Positions 46,418 to 55,826 of a stretch of DNA of 64,000 nucleotides are shown here, in pieces. The notes below the pieces were generated by a model that was given only the letters and a program-made list of their open reading frames with translations, made no database searches and had not been told where the DNA came from. Source of the stretch: Klebsiella planticola ATCC 33531 (GTDB lineage: Bacteria; Pseudomonadota; Gammaproteobacteria; Enterobacterales; Enterobacteriaceae); NCBI RefSeq assembly GCF_000735435.1, contig NZ_JMPP01000030.1:29864-93863 (forward strand), read 5' to 3'. How positions within the stretch are numbered: position 1 is the first letter of the stretch; every line of letters starts with the position of its first letter. The position numbers and the translations under genes are program-made.

Positions 46418-47048
46418 TACAAAACCTCATATTTTTAATATGACATCACAATATCTGTCTAAAAGATGAGCGTCAATGCACAATCGGGTGGATGTATACC
46501 AGACCTGTTACAACTTGGACTTGGGGCCATCTAAACATGACGAAGACCGCGTGGGTGGACTCCAAATATAGGGCAGGATCGTCTACCGGGGCGGGGTCAG
46601 TCCAACTCTAGGGCTGATTTGCCTACAAGCTCATGGGCACTCCACATCCTGCGTATAGCAGCTAGCGTAGCAATGGTCGCCAGCTCAAGAAAACGGGGCA
46701 TGCTTATCGAACTTTATCACGACCGTGGAAATGTTTAAGCCGATCTGAGATTTCCGGATTCCGTGGCATGGAATGCCAAGGTTCAGCTAGTAAGATTGCT
46801 ATATGGTCGTGTATACGAGTGTCTATCGCTATCGGTGCTCCTTGAGCACGAGACCATTTTCGATATTACAAGAGCCAAGATTTGGAGAGCTGGTTAGCAA
46901 GATCATTAAGGATGTTTGAATCTTTGTTTGGAAGAGAATTTAGTGCACATCGATTGGGTAAAAAATATAATGTCGATGGGTATGCCAATAGTTAAAGGCT
47001 GGGTCAGCGCAAGATAAACAATGGGCGACAGCTTCGAAAGGAAGATGC
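46418..47048. other. 631-bp region without genes
   Basis: Contains the promoter of the leftward large gene; an ATCT-N7-AGAT dyad near 46455 could be an XRE operator. The rest has no convincing ORF, RNA gene or IS end. It separates the AT-rich defence pair from GC-richer truncated sequence, so it is probably a junction between islets. Confidence 0.35.
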
Positions 47049-47716
47049 ATGAGAGAACAGCACACGTTACCTGAGGATAAAAGCCCAGGGACAAGCACGC
47101 TTGCCAGTGGGCCTGCAGGTACTCATTTTGAGGCCCAAGTTGCGGCGTCGTACATGCTAGCCATGCTCGCTGGTGCCCCTGCACGTGGCCTTCCCGGTGC
47201 GTCAATAGATCGAGTAGCCTTGCAACAGGCCAACGCGGGGTATCCGCTTGATGACGTGATCATTCACGGGCATGACAACATTTCCGGGAAAGTGGCTGTT
47301 CTCGAAGTTCAGGTTAAGCGGTCTATCACCTTCGCTGCTTCCGATCCGGTCTTTCGTAAAGTCGTGGGCCAAATCGTCAAAGCTTCTCAACGACCTGATT
47401 TTTCAACCCAGCGATACGAGTTAGCGATCGCGACAACTAAAGGGTCTCGCAAGATAGATGGAGCATATCAAGACGTACTCACACTAGCCCGCCAAATTAG
47501 CGACGCAACTACGTTCGCCGCACAAATTGATCTGGCTGGTGTAGCGAACGACGATATGCGCTCATTCGTCAAGACGTTCAAAACCCATTTACTTGATGAA
47601 GGTTCGCCTGACGACAATGAAACTGTTTGGTTTTTGCTGCGTCGGATCCAAATTTTGACCTTCGATTTTACGGCACCCGGCTCTGCATCGCATGACTTGG
47701 CACTGGAACGGGCCCT
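47049..47716 (+). pseudogene. Cap4-like dsDNA-nuclease/STAND gene truncated by an IS3 element
   Basis: About 222 codons before the IS. The N-terminus reads GPAGTHFEAQVAASYMLAML, then YPLDDVIIHGHDN and KVAVLEVQVKRSITF. The DD...E-x-QxK pattern resembles the Cap4/DUF4297-type dsDNA nuclease domain found at the head of large NTPase defence proteins. The frame runs on into IS sequence and the rest of the gene is absent beyond the IS, so an effector-only fragment remains. Probably non-functional. Confidence 0.65.
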
Positions 47717-47796
47717 TGACCCTGACCCAAAATCCTGTTCCATTCAGAAACAGAATTCCGGCATGATAAACACTCCCCTGAACGGAGGTGGTGCCG

Positions 47797-48063
47797 ATGA
47801 AAAAGTCACGATTCACCGAAGAGCAGATTGTTTTTGCCCTGAAGCAGGCTGAACTGGGTACGTCAGTGCCGGACGTCTGTCGCAAGCTGGGCATTTCGGA
47901 TGCCACTTTCTATACGTGGCGTAAAAAATACGGTGGTATTTCTCCTTCGGAGCTGAAGCATATGCGGCAACTGGAAGAGGAAAATCTGCGGCTGAAGAGG
48001 CTGGTTGCCGATCTGAGCCTCGACAAGGCGATGCTGCAGGACGTGCTGGCAAAAAAGAGCTGA
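47797..48063 (+). CDS. IS3-family transposase OrfA
   Basis: 88-aa HTH/leucine-zipper protein (KKSRFTEEQIVFALKQAELG, CRKLGISDATFYTWRKKYGG, then KHMRQLEEENLRLKRLVADL) that binds IS ends. GGAGGTG lies before ATG 47797. AAAAAAG at 48051-48057 near its end allows -1 slippage to give ...LAKKELTLARLREW and the OrfAB transposase. Confidence 0.92.
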   Translation: MKKSRFTEEQIVFALKQAELGTSVPDVCRKLGISDATFYTWRKKYGGISPSELKHMRQLEEENLRLKRLVADLSLDKAMLQDVLAKKS

Positions 48064-48095
48064 CGCTGGCACGCCTGCGCGAATGGGTCAGGGAT

Positions 48096-48905
48096 TTGCA
48101 AGCCCGCTACGGGGCCAGTGAGAGACAGGTCTGTTTTGCGCTGCGGGTCAGCCGCAGCTCGTTTCGATATCGTTCTGTGGCCGCCGACGACAGCGCACTG
48201 CGGCTACGCATCCGTGAGATAACCGAAACCCGGGTTCATTACGGGTACCGCCGGGTACACGTGATGCTCAGGCGGGAAGGCTGGCGCGATAATCACAAAC
48301 GGATCTACCGGCTTTACAGCGAACAGGGGCTGTCACTGCGTCTCAAACGGCCAGGCCGCAATAAATCGGCCCAGCGCCGACAACCGCAGCCTCAGGGTCT
48401 GTATCCGAATCACGTCTGGGGCATGGATTTTGTCTCTGATGCGTTGTTTGACGGGCGACGACTGCGCCTGCTGACGGTTATCGACCTGTACACCCGCGAA
48501 TGCCTGGGGATCTGCGTGGGGCAGAATTTGCGTTCAACAGAAGTGGCAGAAATGCTGAACAGCATAGCGCTCAGACGTCCTTTACCTCAGTTGCTGAAAA
48601 CCGATAATGGTTCTGAATTTGCAGGTAAAATGCTGGACAGATGGGTGTACGAAAGAGGCATCAGAATCGACTTCTCACGCCCGGGAACACCGACGGACAA
48701 TGCGACGGTGGAGTCCTTCAACGGCAGGTTACGGCAGGAATGCCTGAACGAAAACTGGTTCATGTCCCTGGAGGATGCACGGTGCAAAATCGAGGCCTGG
48801 CGCATACACTATAACCAGAGACGTCCCCATTCTGCGCTGGGCTGGATGACGCCATCTGAATTTGCTGAAAAGTCTGCCGGTTGCCTGAATATGCAGCCAA
48901 CATGA
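48096..48905 (+). CDS. IS3-family transposase OrfB (DDE integrase)
   Basis: Catalytic part of the transposase, 269 aa from its first ATG, normally made as OrfAB by frameshift at 48051. DDE residues: Asp in WGMDFVSDALFD, Asp in LKTDNGSEFAGK and Glu in NATVESFNGRLRQ; RPHSALGWMTPSEF closes the domain. Intact, so the IS may be active. Confidence 0.92.
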   Translation: MQARYGASERQVCFALRVSRSSFRYRSVAADDSALRLRIREITETRVHYGYRRVHVMLRREGWRDNHKRIYRLYSEQGLSLRLKRPGRNKSAQRRQPQPQGLYPNHVWGMDFVSDALFDGRRLRLLTVIDLYTRECLGICVGQNLRSTEVAEMLNSIALRRPLPQLLKTDNGSEFAGKMLDRWVYERGIRIDFSRPGTPTDNATVESFNGRLRQECLNENWFMSLEDARCKIEAWRIHYNQRRPHSALGWMTPSEFAEKSAGCLNMQPT

Positions 48906-49003
48906 AGCCGGTTATTCCTGATTATGACTGGAGCATATTCGGGGTCAGGGTCAGAAGCCGGTTATTCCTGATTATGACTGGAGCATATTCGGGGTCAGGG
49001 TCA
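48904..49003 (+). repeat. 50-bp tandem duplication of the IS right end
   Basis: Two identical 50-bp copies (GAAGCCGGTTATTCCTGATT through GGGGTCAGGGTCA). The duplicated segment includes the terminal inverted repeat, so it offers two possible right ends. Confidence 0.9.
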
Positions 49004-49438
49004 TTCGGAATGCATACTTACTTCGATGCGTGTTAAGCAATGGGGAGCAGGTCAGCGGTTTCTAGTGAGAAAATTAAAGTGCTCGATTATCACGATGGTA
49101 CCCTTGCTTTCTCTACGGATATCGGAGCCTTTAGTAGCAAGCAGGCCTGTATCGACCAGGGGAAGATTGTAGATAACAAACGGCCCAGGACAACACTCAA
49201 CTTATCAGACGAGCGAGAAAAGGAGTGCAAAAGGCAACGAAGCAAAAATTCGCACAGACGTAATGCTCAGGTTCGCGCCTAGGATCAACTCAGGGTTATG
49301 AATTCTATTGCGGTAGACCTAAGCTTGTTTGTAGCAAGCTCAAAGCAGTAGAATCGCGCATCAGTGCTGGAAAGTACCGAATATAATGAGCACCAAAAAG
49401 GATATGTTTTGTACACTTGGTGCAATTTACTGGATTAA
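49004..49438 (+). other. Region between the IS and the HEPN gene
   Basis: 435 bp. An 80-codon frame (49040-49282) has no recognisable family, and the sequence does not continue the truncated Cap4-like gene. Probably debris at an islet junction. Confidence 0.3.
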
Positions 49439-50743
49439 TTGAAACCGCAACTGGCACAAAGGATTTGTTATGAAAAAAAAGATATTCTTAATGTGTTTGG
49501 GGTCGAAATTTCAACCCCCCTTATAAGAGAGGAGATTGAACAATTACTTGATATTTTACCACAGCTGGCGATTGATAATTTTAATAACGTAAAAATAACG
49601 GTGGAACAAATAACGCAAGCGGTAAACGATGAAATCAGAAAATTAATTTTAATGCTTGATGAAGTTGATGCTGGGCTTTTTTCTGAGGTTTTGGAGGAAT
49701 ATTCATTGTTAGCTAATTCATATGAACAACATACAATGCAACCTGAAAAGGATAAGTGGGGTTTTTACATTAGATTTCAGGTATCAACACCTCTTGGTAT
49801 TGATTGTAATTCATTAGTATTTTTAGATAAATTTATTATAGAATCAGATTCTGGTCTTTCATTGAAGGAAGCTAGGATTCTCAGGTTGAGGAACTTGGAA
49901 AACGCACTCTATAAAGAAATAGCAGAGGTTTCTAGAAGAGTTGAGCAGGCTTTGATTTTTTCTTTCGCAGAATTAGGAATAGGTATTGCGTACCCTGATA
50001 ATTTGGCATCAGCTGCGTTGCTTGAAAAGGCCAAGAGAGCTGCGGAAAAAGATTTTTTTGCGCAACATACTGTGGAGCATGATAGTTTCTTTGAAATACC
50101 ACTAATTCACTGGAGTGATAAGTTCGGGGTTAATTTATTTCTGGAAAAATCTATTGCGTGGGATACAAAAGCCACTCAAGAAAATGAAGCTGTCGATGTA
50201 GAAAGATTCAATAATTTCTTCAGTCAACATTATAATCGATTTGAAAGTGTATTTGTAGCTGGTGAATCGTACAAGAAAATAAAAACGGCAACTTCGATTC
50301 TTACAACATCACTTTTTGACGATTCACTCATAAATAGAATTATTTTATCGATGACAGCCATTGAGGTTCTGTCGGAAAAAATGCGACGTCCTGACGCTGA
50401 AATTGACGCATTAAAATATTTGTCTAAAAAGTTGAACGAGGCGGAAATCGATATTCAGGTTAAAGAGTCCATCAAGAAAGAGTTGGACAAATTACATCAT
50501 CAATCAATCGGAAAGAACTGTAGGATTCTTGTAAAAAGCCTTTTGAGTAAAAAGGATGCAAAACTATTTTATGATCTATATGAGTTCAGATCACAATTAG
50601 TGCATGCAGGTGAATTAAAGAAAGACGAAAAAGAAGAACAAGCCGAGATGTTTAATATTTATAGGGAATCTTATAGTTTGGCTAAGAGGCTTTTAGAGGC
50701 ATATGTTGAAAAGCTATCAGAAGAAGAGCGTAAATATAGGTAG
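49439..50743 (+). CDS. HEPN-domain protein (candidate RNase effector)
   Basis: Unrecognised 434-aa protein, strongly AT-rich. The C-terminal ~110 residues look like a HEPN domain: helices around RIILSMTAIEVLSEKMRRPD and SIKKELDKLHHQSIGKN, with RSQLVH (Arg384-x4-His389), the HEPN RNase motif. The rest is unknown. The frame's first codon is TTG 49439 without a ribosome site. A well-placed ATG (49470, AAAGGATTTGTT upstream) is out of frame by one base across a run of eight As (49473-49480); a ninth A would give MKKKDILNVFGVEIS. It may be frameshifted, phase-variable or expressed by slippage. The DUF2971-like gene follows. Confidence 0.7.
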   Translation: MKPQLAQRICYEKKDILNVFGVEISTPLIREEIEQLLDILPQLAIDNFNNVKITVEQITQAVNDEIRKLILMLDEVDAGLFSEVLEEYSLLANSYEQHTMQPEKDKWGFYIRFQVSTPLGIDCNSLVFLDKFIIESDSGLSLKEARILRLRNLENALYKEIAEVSRRVEQALIFSFAELGIGIAYPDNLASAALLEKAKRAAEKDFFAQHTVEHDSFFEIPLIHWSDKFGVNLFLEKSIAWDTKATQENEAVDVERFNNFFSQHYNRFESVFVAGESYKKIKTATSILTTSLFDDSLINRIILSMTAIEVLSEKMRRPDAEIDALKYLSKKLNEAEIDIQVKESIKKELDKLHHQSIGKNCRILVKSLLSKKDAKLFYDLYEFRSQLVHAGELKKDEKEEQAEMFNIYRESYSLAKRLLEAYVEKLSEEERKYR

Positions 50744-50804
50744 TTAAAATATCCAGTAAAAGTTTTGTTCTAATGAAAATTAAAATAGTCACTATGGGTG
50801 TGTT

Positions 50805-51626
50805 ATGTTTTTAAAAAAGAATGAAGAAATGATTTCTCAACTAAGCAAATTAACCATGATGGGGAAAAACCCTGTTGAGAAAAAGCCTATACATGTTTTG
50901 GCTAATATTTTCGATGTAGATCCTGATACGGAAATATATAAGATAATGCAGTTTAAATATTTCAGTGGCGACTTAAGAAATGATTATTTAACGCATATGT
51001 TTCCTTCCAAAGAAACGTGGGGTGATCCTTATGAAAACCTCTTATTAAATCAGGAGTTTAAAGATTCTTTAACTGGAGAGGCTTTATATTTAACCGGGAT
51101 TGTCGATGATTTATATGCAACGTGCTGGACATTGGAAAAAAACGAGAGCATAGATCATTGGAGTAATTTTTCCAGAAACAACCCAGCAGTAAGAATTAAA
51201 AGTACTCCAAGAAAATTATTATCTTCATTAATGAATACAAATGATGTTTTTTTCTCACTTCATCATTATATAGGCAAGGTCCTATATGAGGAAGTCACCG
51301 ATCTTTGCAATTTCTTTAGCGATCCTGATTGGCAAAAACATCTAGATAGTCAGGGGCAAGGCGCAGCATTATCATTAATGCGTCTACAGGAAGATCTATC
51401 TTACGAGCAAGAAGTTAGGTTGGTATATCAATACGATAACACTAATAATCAATGGGTTGATAAGAATGTCATTCTCCAGGCTGGATATTCTTGTAAAGTA
51501 CCAATAGATTGGCAAACTGTAATAGACGAAATAGTCTATTCAAAAAATGTTGATTTTAATCATCTCTCAACTTTGTTGAGCAGTAAAAAAATCTATTGTC
51601 CAGTTTATAAAAGCTCAATTTTCTGA
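50805..51626 (+). CDS. DUF2971-like protein
   Basis: Protein of 273 aa resembling DUF2971 proteins common in mobile islands: QFKYFSGDLRNDYLTHMFPS, SKETWGDPYENLL, ATCWTLEKNESIDHWSNFS, VRIKSTPRKLLSSL and LSYEQEVRLVYQY. Function unknown; relatives are often found next to defence genes. It follows the HEPN gene by 61 bp with a weak GGGTG before the ATG, so the two may form a pair. Confidence 0.6.
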   Translation: MFLKKNEEMISQLSKLTMMGKNPVEKKPIHVLANIFDVDPDTEIYKIMQFKYFSGDLRNDYLTHMFPSKETWGDPYENLLLNQEFKDSLTGEALYLTGIVDDLYATCWTLEKNESIDHWSNFSRNNPAVRIKSTPRKLLSSLMNTNDVFFSLHHYIGKVLYEEVTDLCNFFSDPDWQKHLDSQGQGAALSLMRLQEDLSYEQEVRLVYQYDNTNNQWVDKNVILQAGYSCKVPIDWQTVIDEIVYSKNVDFNHLSTLLSSKKIYCPVYKSSIF

Positions 51627-51885
51627 TGTAATAGTAATTGATCAAATAAAACAACTGGTATTCGCTGTATTTCTAAATAAATACAGCGAATTACGGTAGA
51701 CAACAAATTGATTCTTATATCTTGGGTAATTGAATTTACTGCATATCATTCAAATTACGGCCCTCTTTATTCCTTTTTGAACCGTGGCCAAGACCAATTT
51801 CGCATAACAGCAAATAAGTGCCATGAGAACTCCGAACGCCAGTGACTATGACATCTGTCGCATTTCCGTGAAAATTGGGTGTATT

Positions 51886-52098
51886 AACAGCCGCTTTCGC
51901 GATGAGTGTCTGAATGAACACTGGTTCAGCGATATTCTTCATTCCCGGAAAACGATTAATGACTGGCAACAGGATTGTAACGAGTGCCGTCCGCATTAAT
52001 TGCTGGATTACCCGACTCCAACTGAATTTGCAACGGACTGGCCAAACGGGAAATATGAAGAAAAACCAACCGACATTACTAACTGTAGGTTGTATCTA
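51886..52098 (+). pseudogene. C-terminal fragment of an IS3-family transposase
   Basis: Reads NSRFRDECLNEHWFSDILHS then RKTINDWQQDCNECRPH-stop-LLDYPTPTEF and WPNGKYEEKPTDITN, the end of an IS3-family OrfB with an internal TAA (51997) where Ser is usual. The rest of the IS is gone; the downstream CTGGGGGCAGGTCA may be its right terminal repeat. Confidence 0.75.
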
Positions 52099-52352
52099 AT
52101 CCTGGGGGCAGGTCACTCCGCAGAAGTTTGTAGCATTTACATGCTGTACATAGAAAGTGTTTGGAAGGGCATGCAGTTGAAAAGTAGTCTGCAGGGCTTG
52201 TAAATATCTGGCTACACGTGATCAAAAAACCGAAACGTTGGGCATCTAGTATTCAATGTTTACATCTACTATGGATTAAATTGTAGGGTTGAATTAAATA
52301 TCAATAAATATCTATGTTAATCAACAATAAAACATCAGAGCATTATCGTTTA

Positions 52353-53225
52353 CTAAACATCCGCACTGCTGCGAGTGCTGCTTACCCATCCATCAAGCAA
52401 ATCAGCCCATTCCTGCATCATCACTTTACGCTCATCAAGATAAGTCGCATGGTTGTATGTGCGACGAACATTGTTGGTATCAGCGTGCGCAAGTTGGGCC
52501 TCAATAGCATCAGGTCGATAGCCCATTTCGTTTAAACGCGTACTTCCTGTAGTTCGGGTAGCATGGGGACTATAAATGCCACTCCATCCGAGGCTTTTAA
52601 GTAGCTGGCGCAGCGAGTGCGATGTCATTGGCCCTAGCGGATTATCTCTGCCCGGGAAAAGGTGCTGCCGATGCCCGGTTAACCCCTGTAGTGTTATGAG
52701 CATTTTGACAGCTTGGAAAGGTAGAGGAATAACGTGTTCTCTGCGGGCTTTCATTCGCGCTGCCGGAATGGTCCATAGGGCGTTATCAAGATCGAATTCT
52801 GTCCATTCTGCTTCGGTGGCTTCTGCAGGACGCGCCAATGTCCACCACATAAGCCACATGCAATAATTAACCTGATACGAGCCACGACTATTGTCAAAAC
52901 AGCTTAGTAACTTTCCGATTTGCTGAGGATTTAGTGCCTGTTTGTGCTGTGTCTTATTAGCCGGAAGGGCCTTGCGCACAGGCCATACAGGATCGCTATC
53001 TGCTCTAAGTGTCGCTACTGCCATCTCGAAAACAGATGAAATGGTTCGACGGGCTTCAGCGGCAACTGTCGGAGCGCCGCGCTTAGCCGTTTCCTGAAGA
53101 ATTTTAAGAATGTGATGTGGAGTGATCTCTCTGACTGGGAGCTTACCGATTGCGGGAAAAACCACACGTTCAAGCATATCCAGTCGCCGCGATTTGGTGA
53201 TTTCGGCCCAGTCTTTCATCTGCAA
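52353..53225 (-). pseudogene. Tyrosine integrase, C-terminal part (after in-frame stop)
   Basis: Catalytic and core-binding part of the element's integrase. Motifs: WTLARPAEATEAEW (first Arg), SPHATRTTGSTRLNE (HxxR), QLAHADTNNVRRTYNHATYL (His/Trp position and catalytic Tyr). It continues in the same frame as 53226-53543 after a TGA where Trp is expected (AKE-stop-LQMKDW). With the N-terminal half it forms a P4-type (DUF4102-bearing) integrase of ~395 aa. Restart at 53223 without the arm-binding domain is unlikely to be active. Confidence 0.85.
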
Positions 53226-53543
53226 TCACTCTTTGGCGATCAGCTCAAAGGTGTTAGAAGCGTCATTGACCTTGCGGATCTTATCTAACTGGCGAGCCTG
53301 TGTCGGGCTAACTCCATCTGCGACTTGCTTACGCGCTTGCTCGCATTTCTCGCGGGCTTCGGCAAGTTTGACCGTCGGGTACTCACCCAGCGCAAACATA
53401 CTGGATTTACCATTGAGTTTAAACCGATAGCGCCATGCCTTTTTGCCGTTGGGTTTCACTTCGAGGTAGAGACCATTGAAGTCATTGAGTCGATAGAGTT
53501 TTTCTTTCGGCTTAGCAGTGCGGCATTGCGTATCAGTGAGCAT
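53226..53543 (-). pseudogene. Tyrosine integrase, N-terminal part (DUF4102)
   Basis: First 105 codons of the integrase: MLTDTQCRTAKPKEKLYRLN, GLYLEVKPNGKKAWRYRFKL, SMFALGEYPTVKLAEAREKC, the DUF4102 arm-binding domain. It ends at TGA 53226-53228. It sits 215 bp from the ychF stop, the usual place beside an att site. Confidence 0.85.
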
Positions 53544-53574
53544 AACGAGTCCTTGTCTATTTCTTATACCGCTA

Positions 53575-53628
53575 TTGTACTCACCTAAAATGAAGATGAA
53601 AACTGATTGTACTCATGTCTGTACTCAT
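53575..53628. repeat. Right integrase arm-type repeats
   Basis: TTGTACTCAC (53575-53584), TTGTACTCAT (53607-53616) and CTGTACTCAT (53619-53628). The last two repeat with a 12-bp period, exactly as at the left end (38790/38802). Confidence 0.6.
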
Positions 53629-53672
53629 TTTTGACTGCGCTGTTATGAGATGAGTTGAGACATTATGAAAAG

Positions 53673-53700
53673 AAAAACCCACGCAAGTGCGTGGATTTTA
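53673..53700 (-). terminator. ychF terminator (right, element-borne copy)
   Basis: CCACGC-AAGT-GCGTGG with AAAAA on the leftward side (U tract for the ychF transcript). Close cousin of the hairpin at 38641, consistent with the element supplying a replacement ychF end plus terminator. Confidence 0.75.
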
Positions 53701-53754
53701 TGGGGTATTCCAGTCTTCATGCGATTTACCGAGATCGCTTAAGACAACAGAAGC

Positions 53755-53769
53755 GAATTAGACGTTGAA
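53755..53769. other. attR: element-derived end of ychF
   Basis: GAATTAGACGTTGAA contains the current ychF stop (TAA on the minus strand). One mismatch to attL at 38717-38731. Confidence 0.75.
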
Positions 53770-54852
53770 CAGGAAGTTCATAACGTCGCCATCTTTAACG
53801 ATGTAGTCTTTCCCTTCAGCGCGCATCTTACCGGCTTCTTTTGCCCCTTGCTCACCTTTGTAAGCGATAAAGTCTTCATAGGCGATGGTCTGGGCGCGGA
53901 TAAAGCCTTTTTCGAAGTCGGTGTGGATTTTGCCTGCCGCCTGCGGAGCGGTCGCGCCAACAGGGATAGTCCACGCGCGAACTTCTTTGACGCCAGCGGT
54001 AAAGTAGGTCTGCAGGTTCAGCAGTTCGTAACCGGCACGGATCACGCGGTTCAGGCCCGGCTCTTCAAGACCCAGCTCGGCCATGAACTCATCGCGGTCG
54101 GCATCGTCCAGTTCAGCGATATCAGACTCGACAGCAGCGCACACGGCGACCACTACGGAGCCTTCAGCTGCGGCGATCTCGCGAACTTTATCGAGGTAGG
54201 GGTTATTCTCAAAACCGTCTTCGTTCACGTTAGCGATGTACATGGTCGGCTTCAGCGTCAGGAAGCTCAGGTATTTGATGGCGGCCTTGTCTTCTTCGGT
54301 CAGGTTTTTCAGCGCGCGCAGCATGCCGGCATTTTCCAGCTGCGGCAGGCATTTTTCCAGCGCCGCCAGCTCAGCTTTCGCGTCTTTATCGCCGCCTTTC
54401 GCTTTCTTCTGTACGCGGTGAATCGCTCGTTCGCAGGTATCGAGGTCGGAAAGCGCTAGCTCGGTGTTGATCACATCGATGTCGTCTGCCGGATCCACTT
54501 TGTTATTCACGTGGATGATGTTGTCGTTCTCGAAGCAGCGCACCACGTGACCGATAGCTTCGGTTTCACGGATGTTGGTCAGGAACTGGTTACCCAGACC
54601 TTCGCCTTTGGACGCGCCTTTCACCAGGCCCGCGATGTCGACGAATTCCATGGTGGTCGGCAGAATGCGCTGTGGTTTGACGATTTCAGCCAGCTTGTCC
54701 AGACGCGGATCGGGCATCGGCACGACACCGGTGTTCGGCTCAATGGTACAGAAGGGGAAGTTGGCCGCTTCAATACCCGCTTTGGTGAGCGCATTGAACA
54801 GGGTGGATTTGCCGACGTTGGGCAAACCGACGATACCGCATTTGAATCCCAT
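53758..54852 (-). CDS. ychF: YchF/Ola1-type GTPase/ATPase
   Basis: Ribosome-associated TRAFAC-class NTPase of 364 aa. G1 [17 protein letters not shown]3 [21 protein letters not shown]4 position IANVNEDG (NxxE, which favours ATP over GTP in YchF); TGS domain at the C-terminus ([20 protein letters not shown]). Full length; its last codons come from the integrated element but encode the same FNV end. Confidence 0.97.
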   Translation of the reverse strand: MGFKCGIVGLPNVGKSTLFNALTKAGIEAANFPFCTIEPNTGVVPMPDPRLDKLAEIVKPQRILPTTMEFVDIAGLVKGASKGEGLGNQFLTNIRETEAIGHVVRCFENDNIIHVNNKVDPADDIDVINTELALSDLDTCERAIHRVQKKAKGGDKDAKAELAALEKCLPQLENAGMLRALKNLTEEDKAAIKYLSFLTLKPTMYIANVNEDGFENNPYLDKVREIAAAEGSVVVAVCAAVESDIAELDDADRDEFMAELGLEEPGLNRVIRAGYELLNLQTYFTAGVKEVRAWTIPVGATAPQAAGKIHTDFEKGFIRAQTIAYEDFIAYKGEQGAKEAGKMRAEGKDYIVKDGDVMNFLFNV

Positions 54853-54969
54853 GATTTAAATCACCTTAATCTTTGGATAATCAACCTGTTACAATGAACA
54901 GATTGCAGAAAAGTAAATAGCTTTGGCTATTATACACCGTGCGCGGCAAAAATTCCGCACGTCGACCGG

Positions 54970-55554
54970 TTATTGCGCTTTAAAAGCGTGTAAACGGTTG
55001 GTCGCTTTGGTGAGACCTTCTTTCAGCCACACCTCGGTGCAACGCGCCGCTTCGTCAACGGCTTCATCAATCAGTTTCTGTTCGCTCGTCGGAGGTTTAC
55101 CCAGCACAAAGCCGACAACCTTGTTTTTATCGCCCGGATGGCCAATTCCGACACGTAAGCGATGAAAGTTGGGGTTATTACCGAGCTTGCTGATGATATC
55201 TTTCAGACCGTTGTGGCCGCCGTGGCCGCCACCGAGCTTAAATTTTGCCACCCCGGGCGGCAGATCCAGCTCATCGTGCGCCACCAGAATCTCATCCGGA
55301 TTAATGCGGTAGAAGGTGGCGATCGCCGCCACGGCTTTGCCGCTGAGATTCATAAAGGTGGTCGGGACCAACAGGCGGACATCTTCGCCGGCAAGGTTAA
55401 TCCGCGAGGTGTAACCGAAGAATTTGCTCTCTTCGCGCAGCGGGGCGCGATGGCGGTCAGCCAGTAAATCTACGTACCAGGCACCAGCATTGTGCCGGGT
55501 CGCCGCGTATTCTGCGCCGGGGTTTGCCAGGCCGACAATCAGTTTTATCGTCAC
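54970..55554 (-). CDS. pth: Peptidyl-tRNA hydrolase
   Basis: Essential enzyme (194 aa) that frees tRNA from prematurely released peptidyl-t[23 protein letters not shown] (catalytic His), [47 protein letters not shown]. The start is GTG 55552-55554 as the conserved N-terminus (TIKLIVGL) shows. 117 bp upstream of ychF in the standard order. Confidence 0.96.
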   Translation of the reverse strand: MTIKLIVGLANPGAEYAATRHNAGAWYVDLLADRHRAPLREESKFFGYTSRINLAGEDVRLLVPTTFMNLSGKAVAAIATFYRINPDEILVAHDELDLPPGVAKFKLGGGHGGHNGLKDIISKLGNNPNFHRLRVGIGHPGDKNKVVGFVLGKPPTSEQKLIDEAVDEAARCTEVWLKEGLTKATNRLHAFKAQ

Positions 55555-55826
55555 TTTTCTATCCTGCTTGGGTCGTTCTCTGGCGCGTAGTGTACTGTTT
55601 GCCGAGGCGGTTGACAAAATTCTGCCGCCTCAACGGCGGGGAAAGAGATAATTACCCTTATGAACCATTAGAATTTGATGTTGTTCAGTAAGTTATTTGT
55701 AAGTTTTTGTTGATTTGATATTAACTAATGTGATCGCCGACGCAATCAACCTTATCCCCATTGTCTATACTATACCTATAAGTTTTGGGGATATTCCCAG
55801 GTAACCCAAGGTTCCGGAGGTGACAT

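Larger units (their letters stand above)
47717..49003 (+). mobile_element. IS3-family insertion sequence (IS407-like) with duplicated right end
   Basis: Left end TGACCCTGACCC (47717); right end GGGTCAGGGTCA. Carries orfA and orfB with an A6G slippery site. The terminal 50 bp occur twice in tandem (48904-48953, 48954-49003), so the original right end may be 48953. No target duplication is visible at either candidate boundary. Confidence 0.8.
38717..53769. mobile_element. ~15-kb integrated element (defence island) at the 3' end of ychF
   Basis: Bounded by direct repeats of the ychF 3' end, each with a ychF-type terminator hairpin and paired TTGTACTCAT repeats on the inner side. It encodes a tyrosine integrase next to the right end, IS and transposase debris and several defence-like genes. 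It is more AT-rich than the flanks, most strongly in the helicase and HEPN/DUF2971 genes. The integrase has an in-frame stop, so the element is probably no longer self-mobile. Confidence 0.75.

Noticed and set aside
49040..49282. 80-codon ORF after the IS as the 3' part of the Cap4-like gene
   Set aside because: Sequence is not domain-like, no recognisable continuation, and no ribosome site.
51736..51996. 86-codon ORF on the minus strand
   Set aside because: Antisense to the transposase fragment; no family resemblance or ribosome site.
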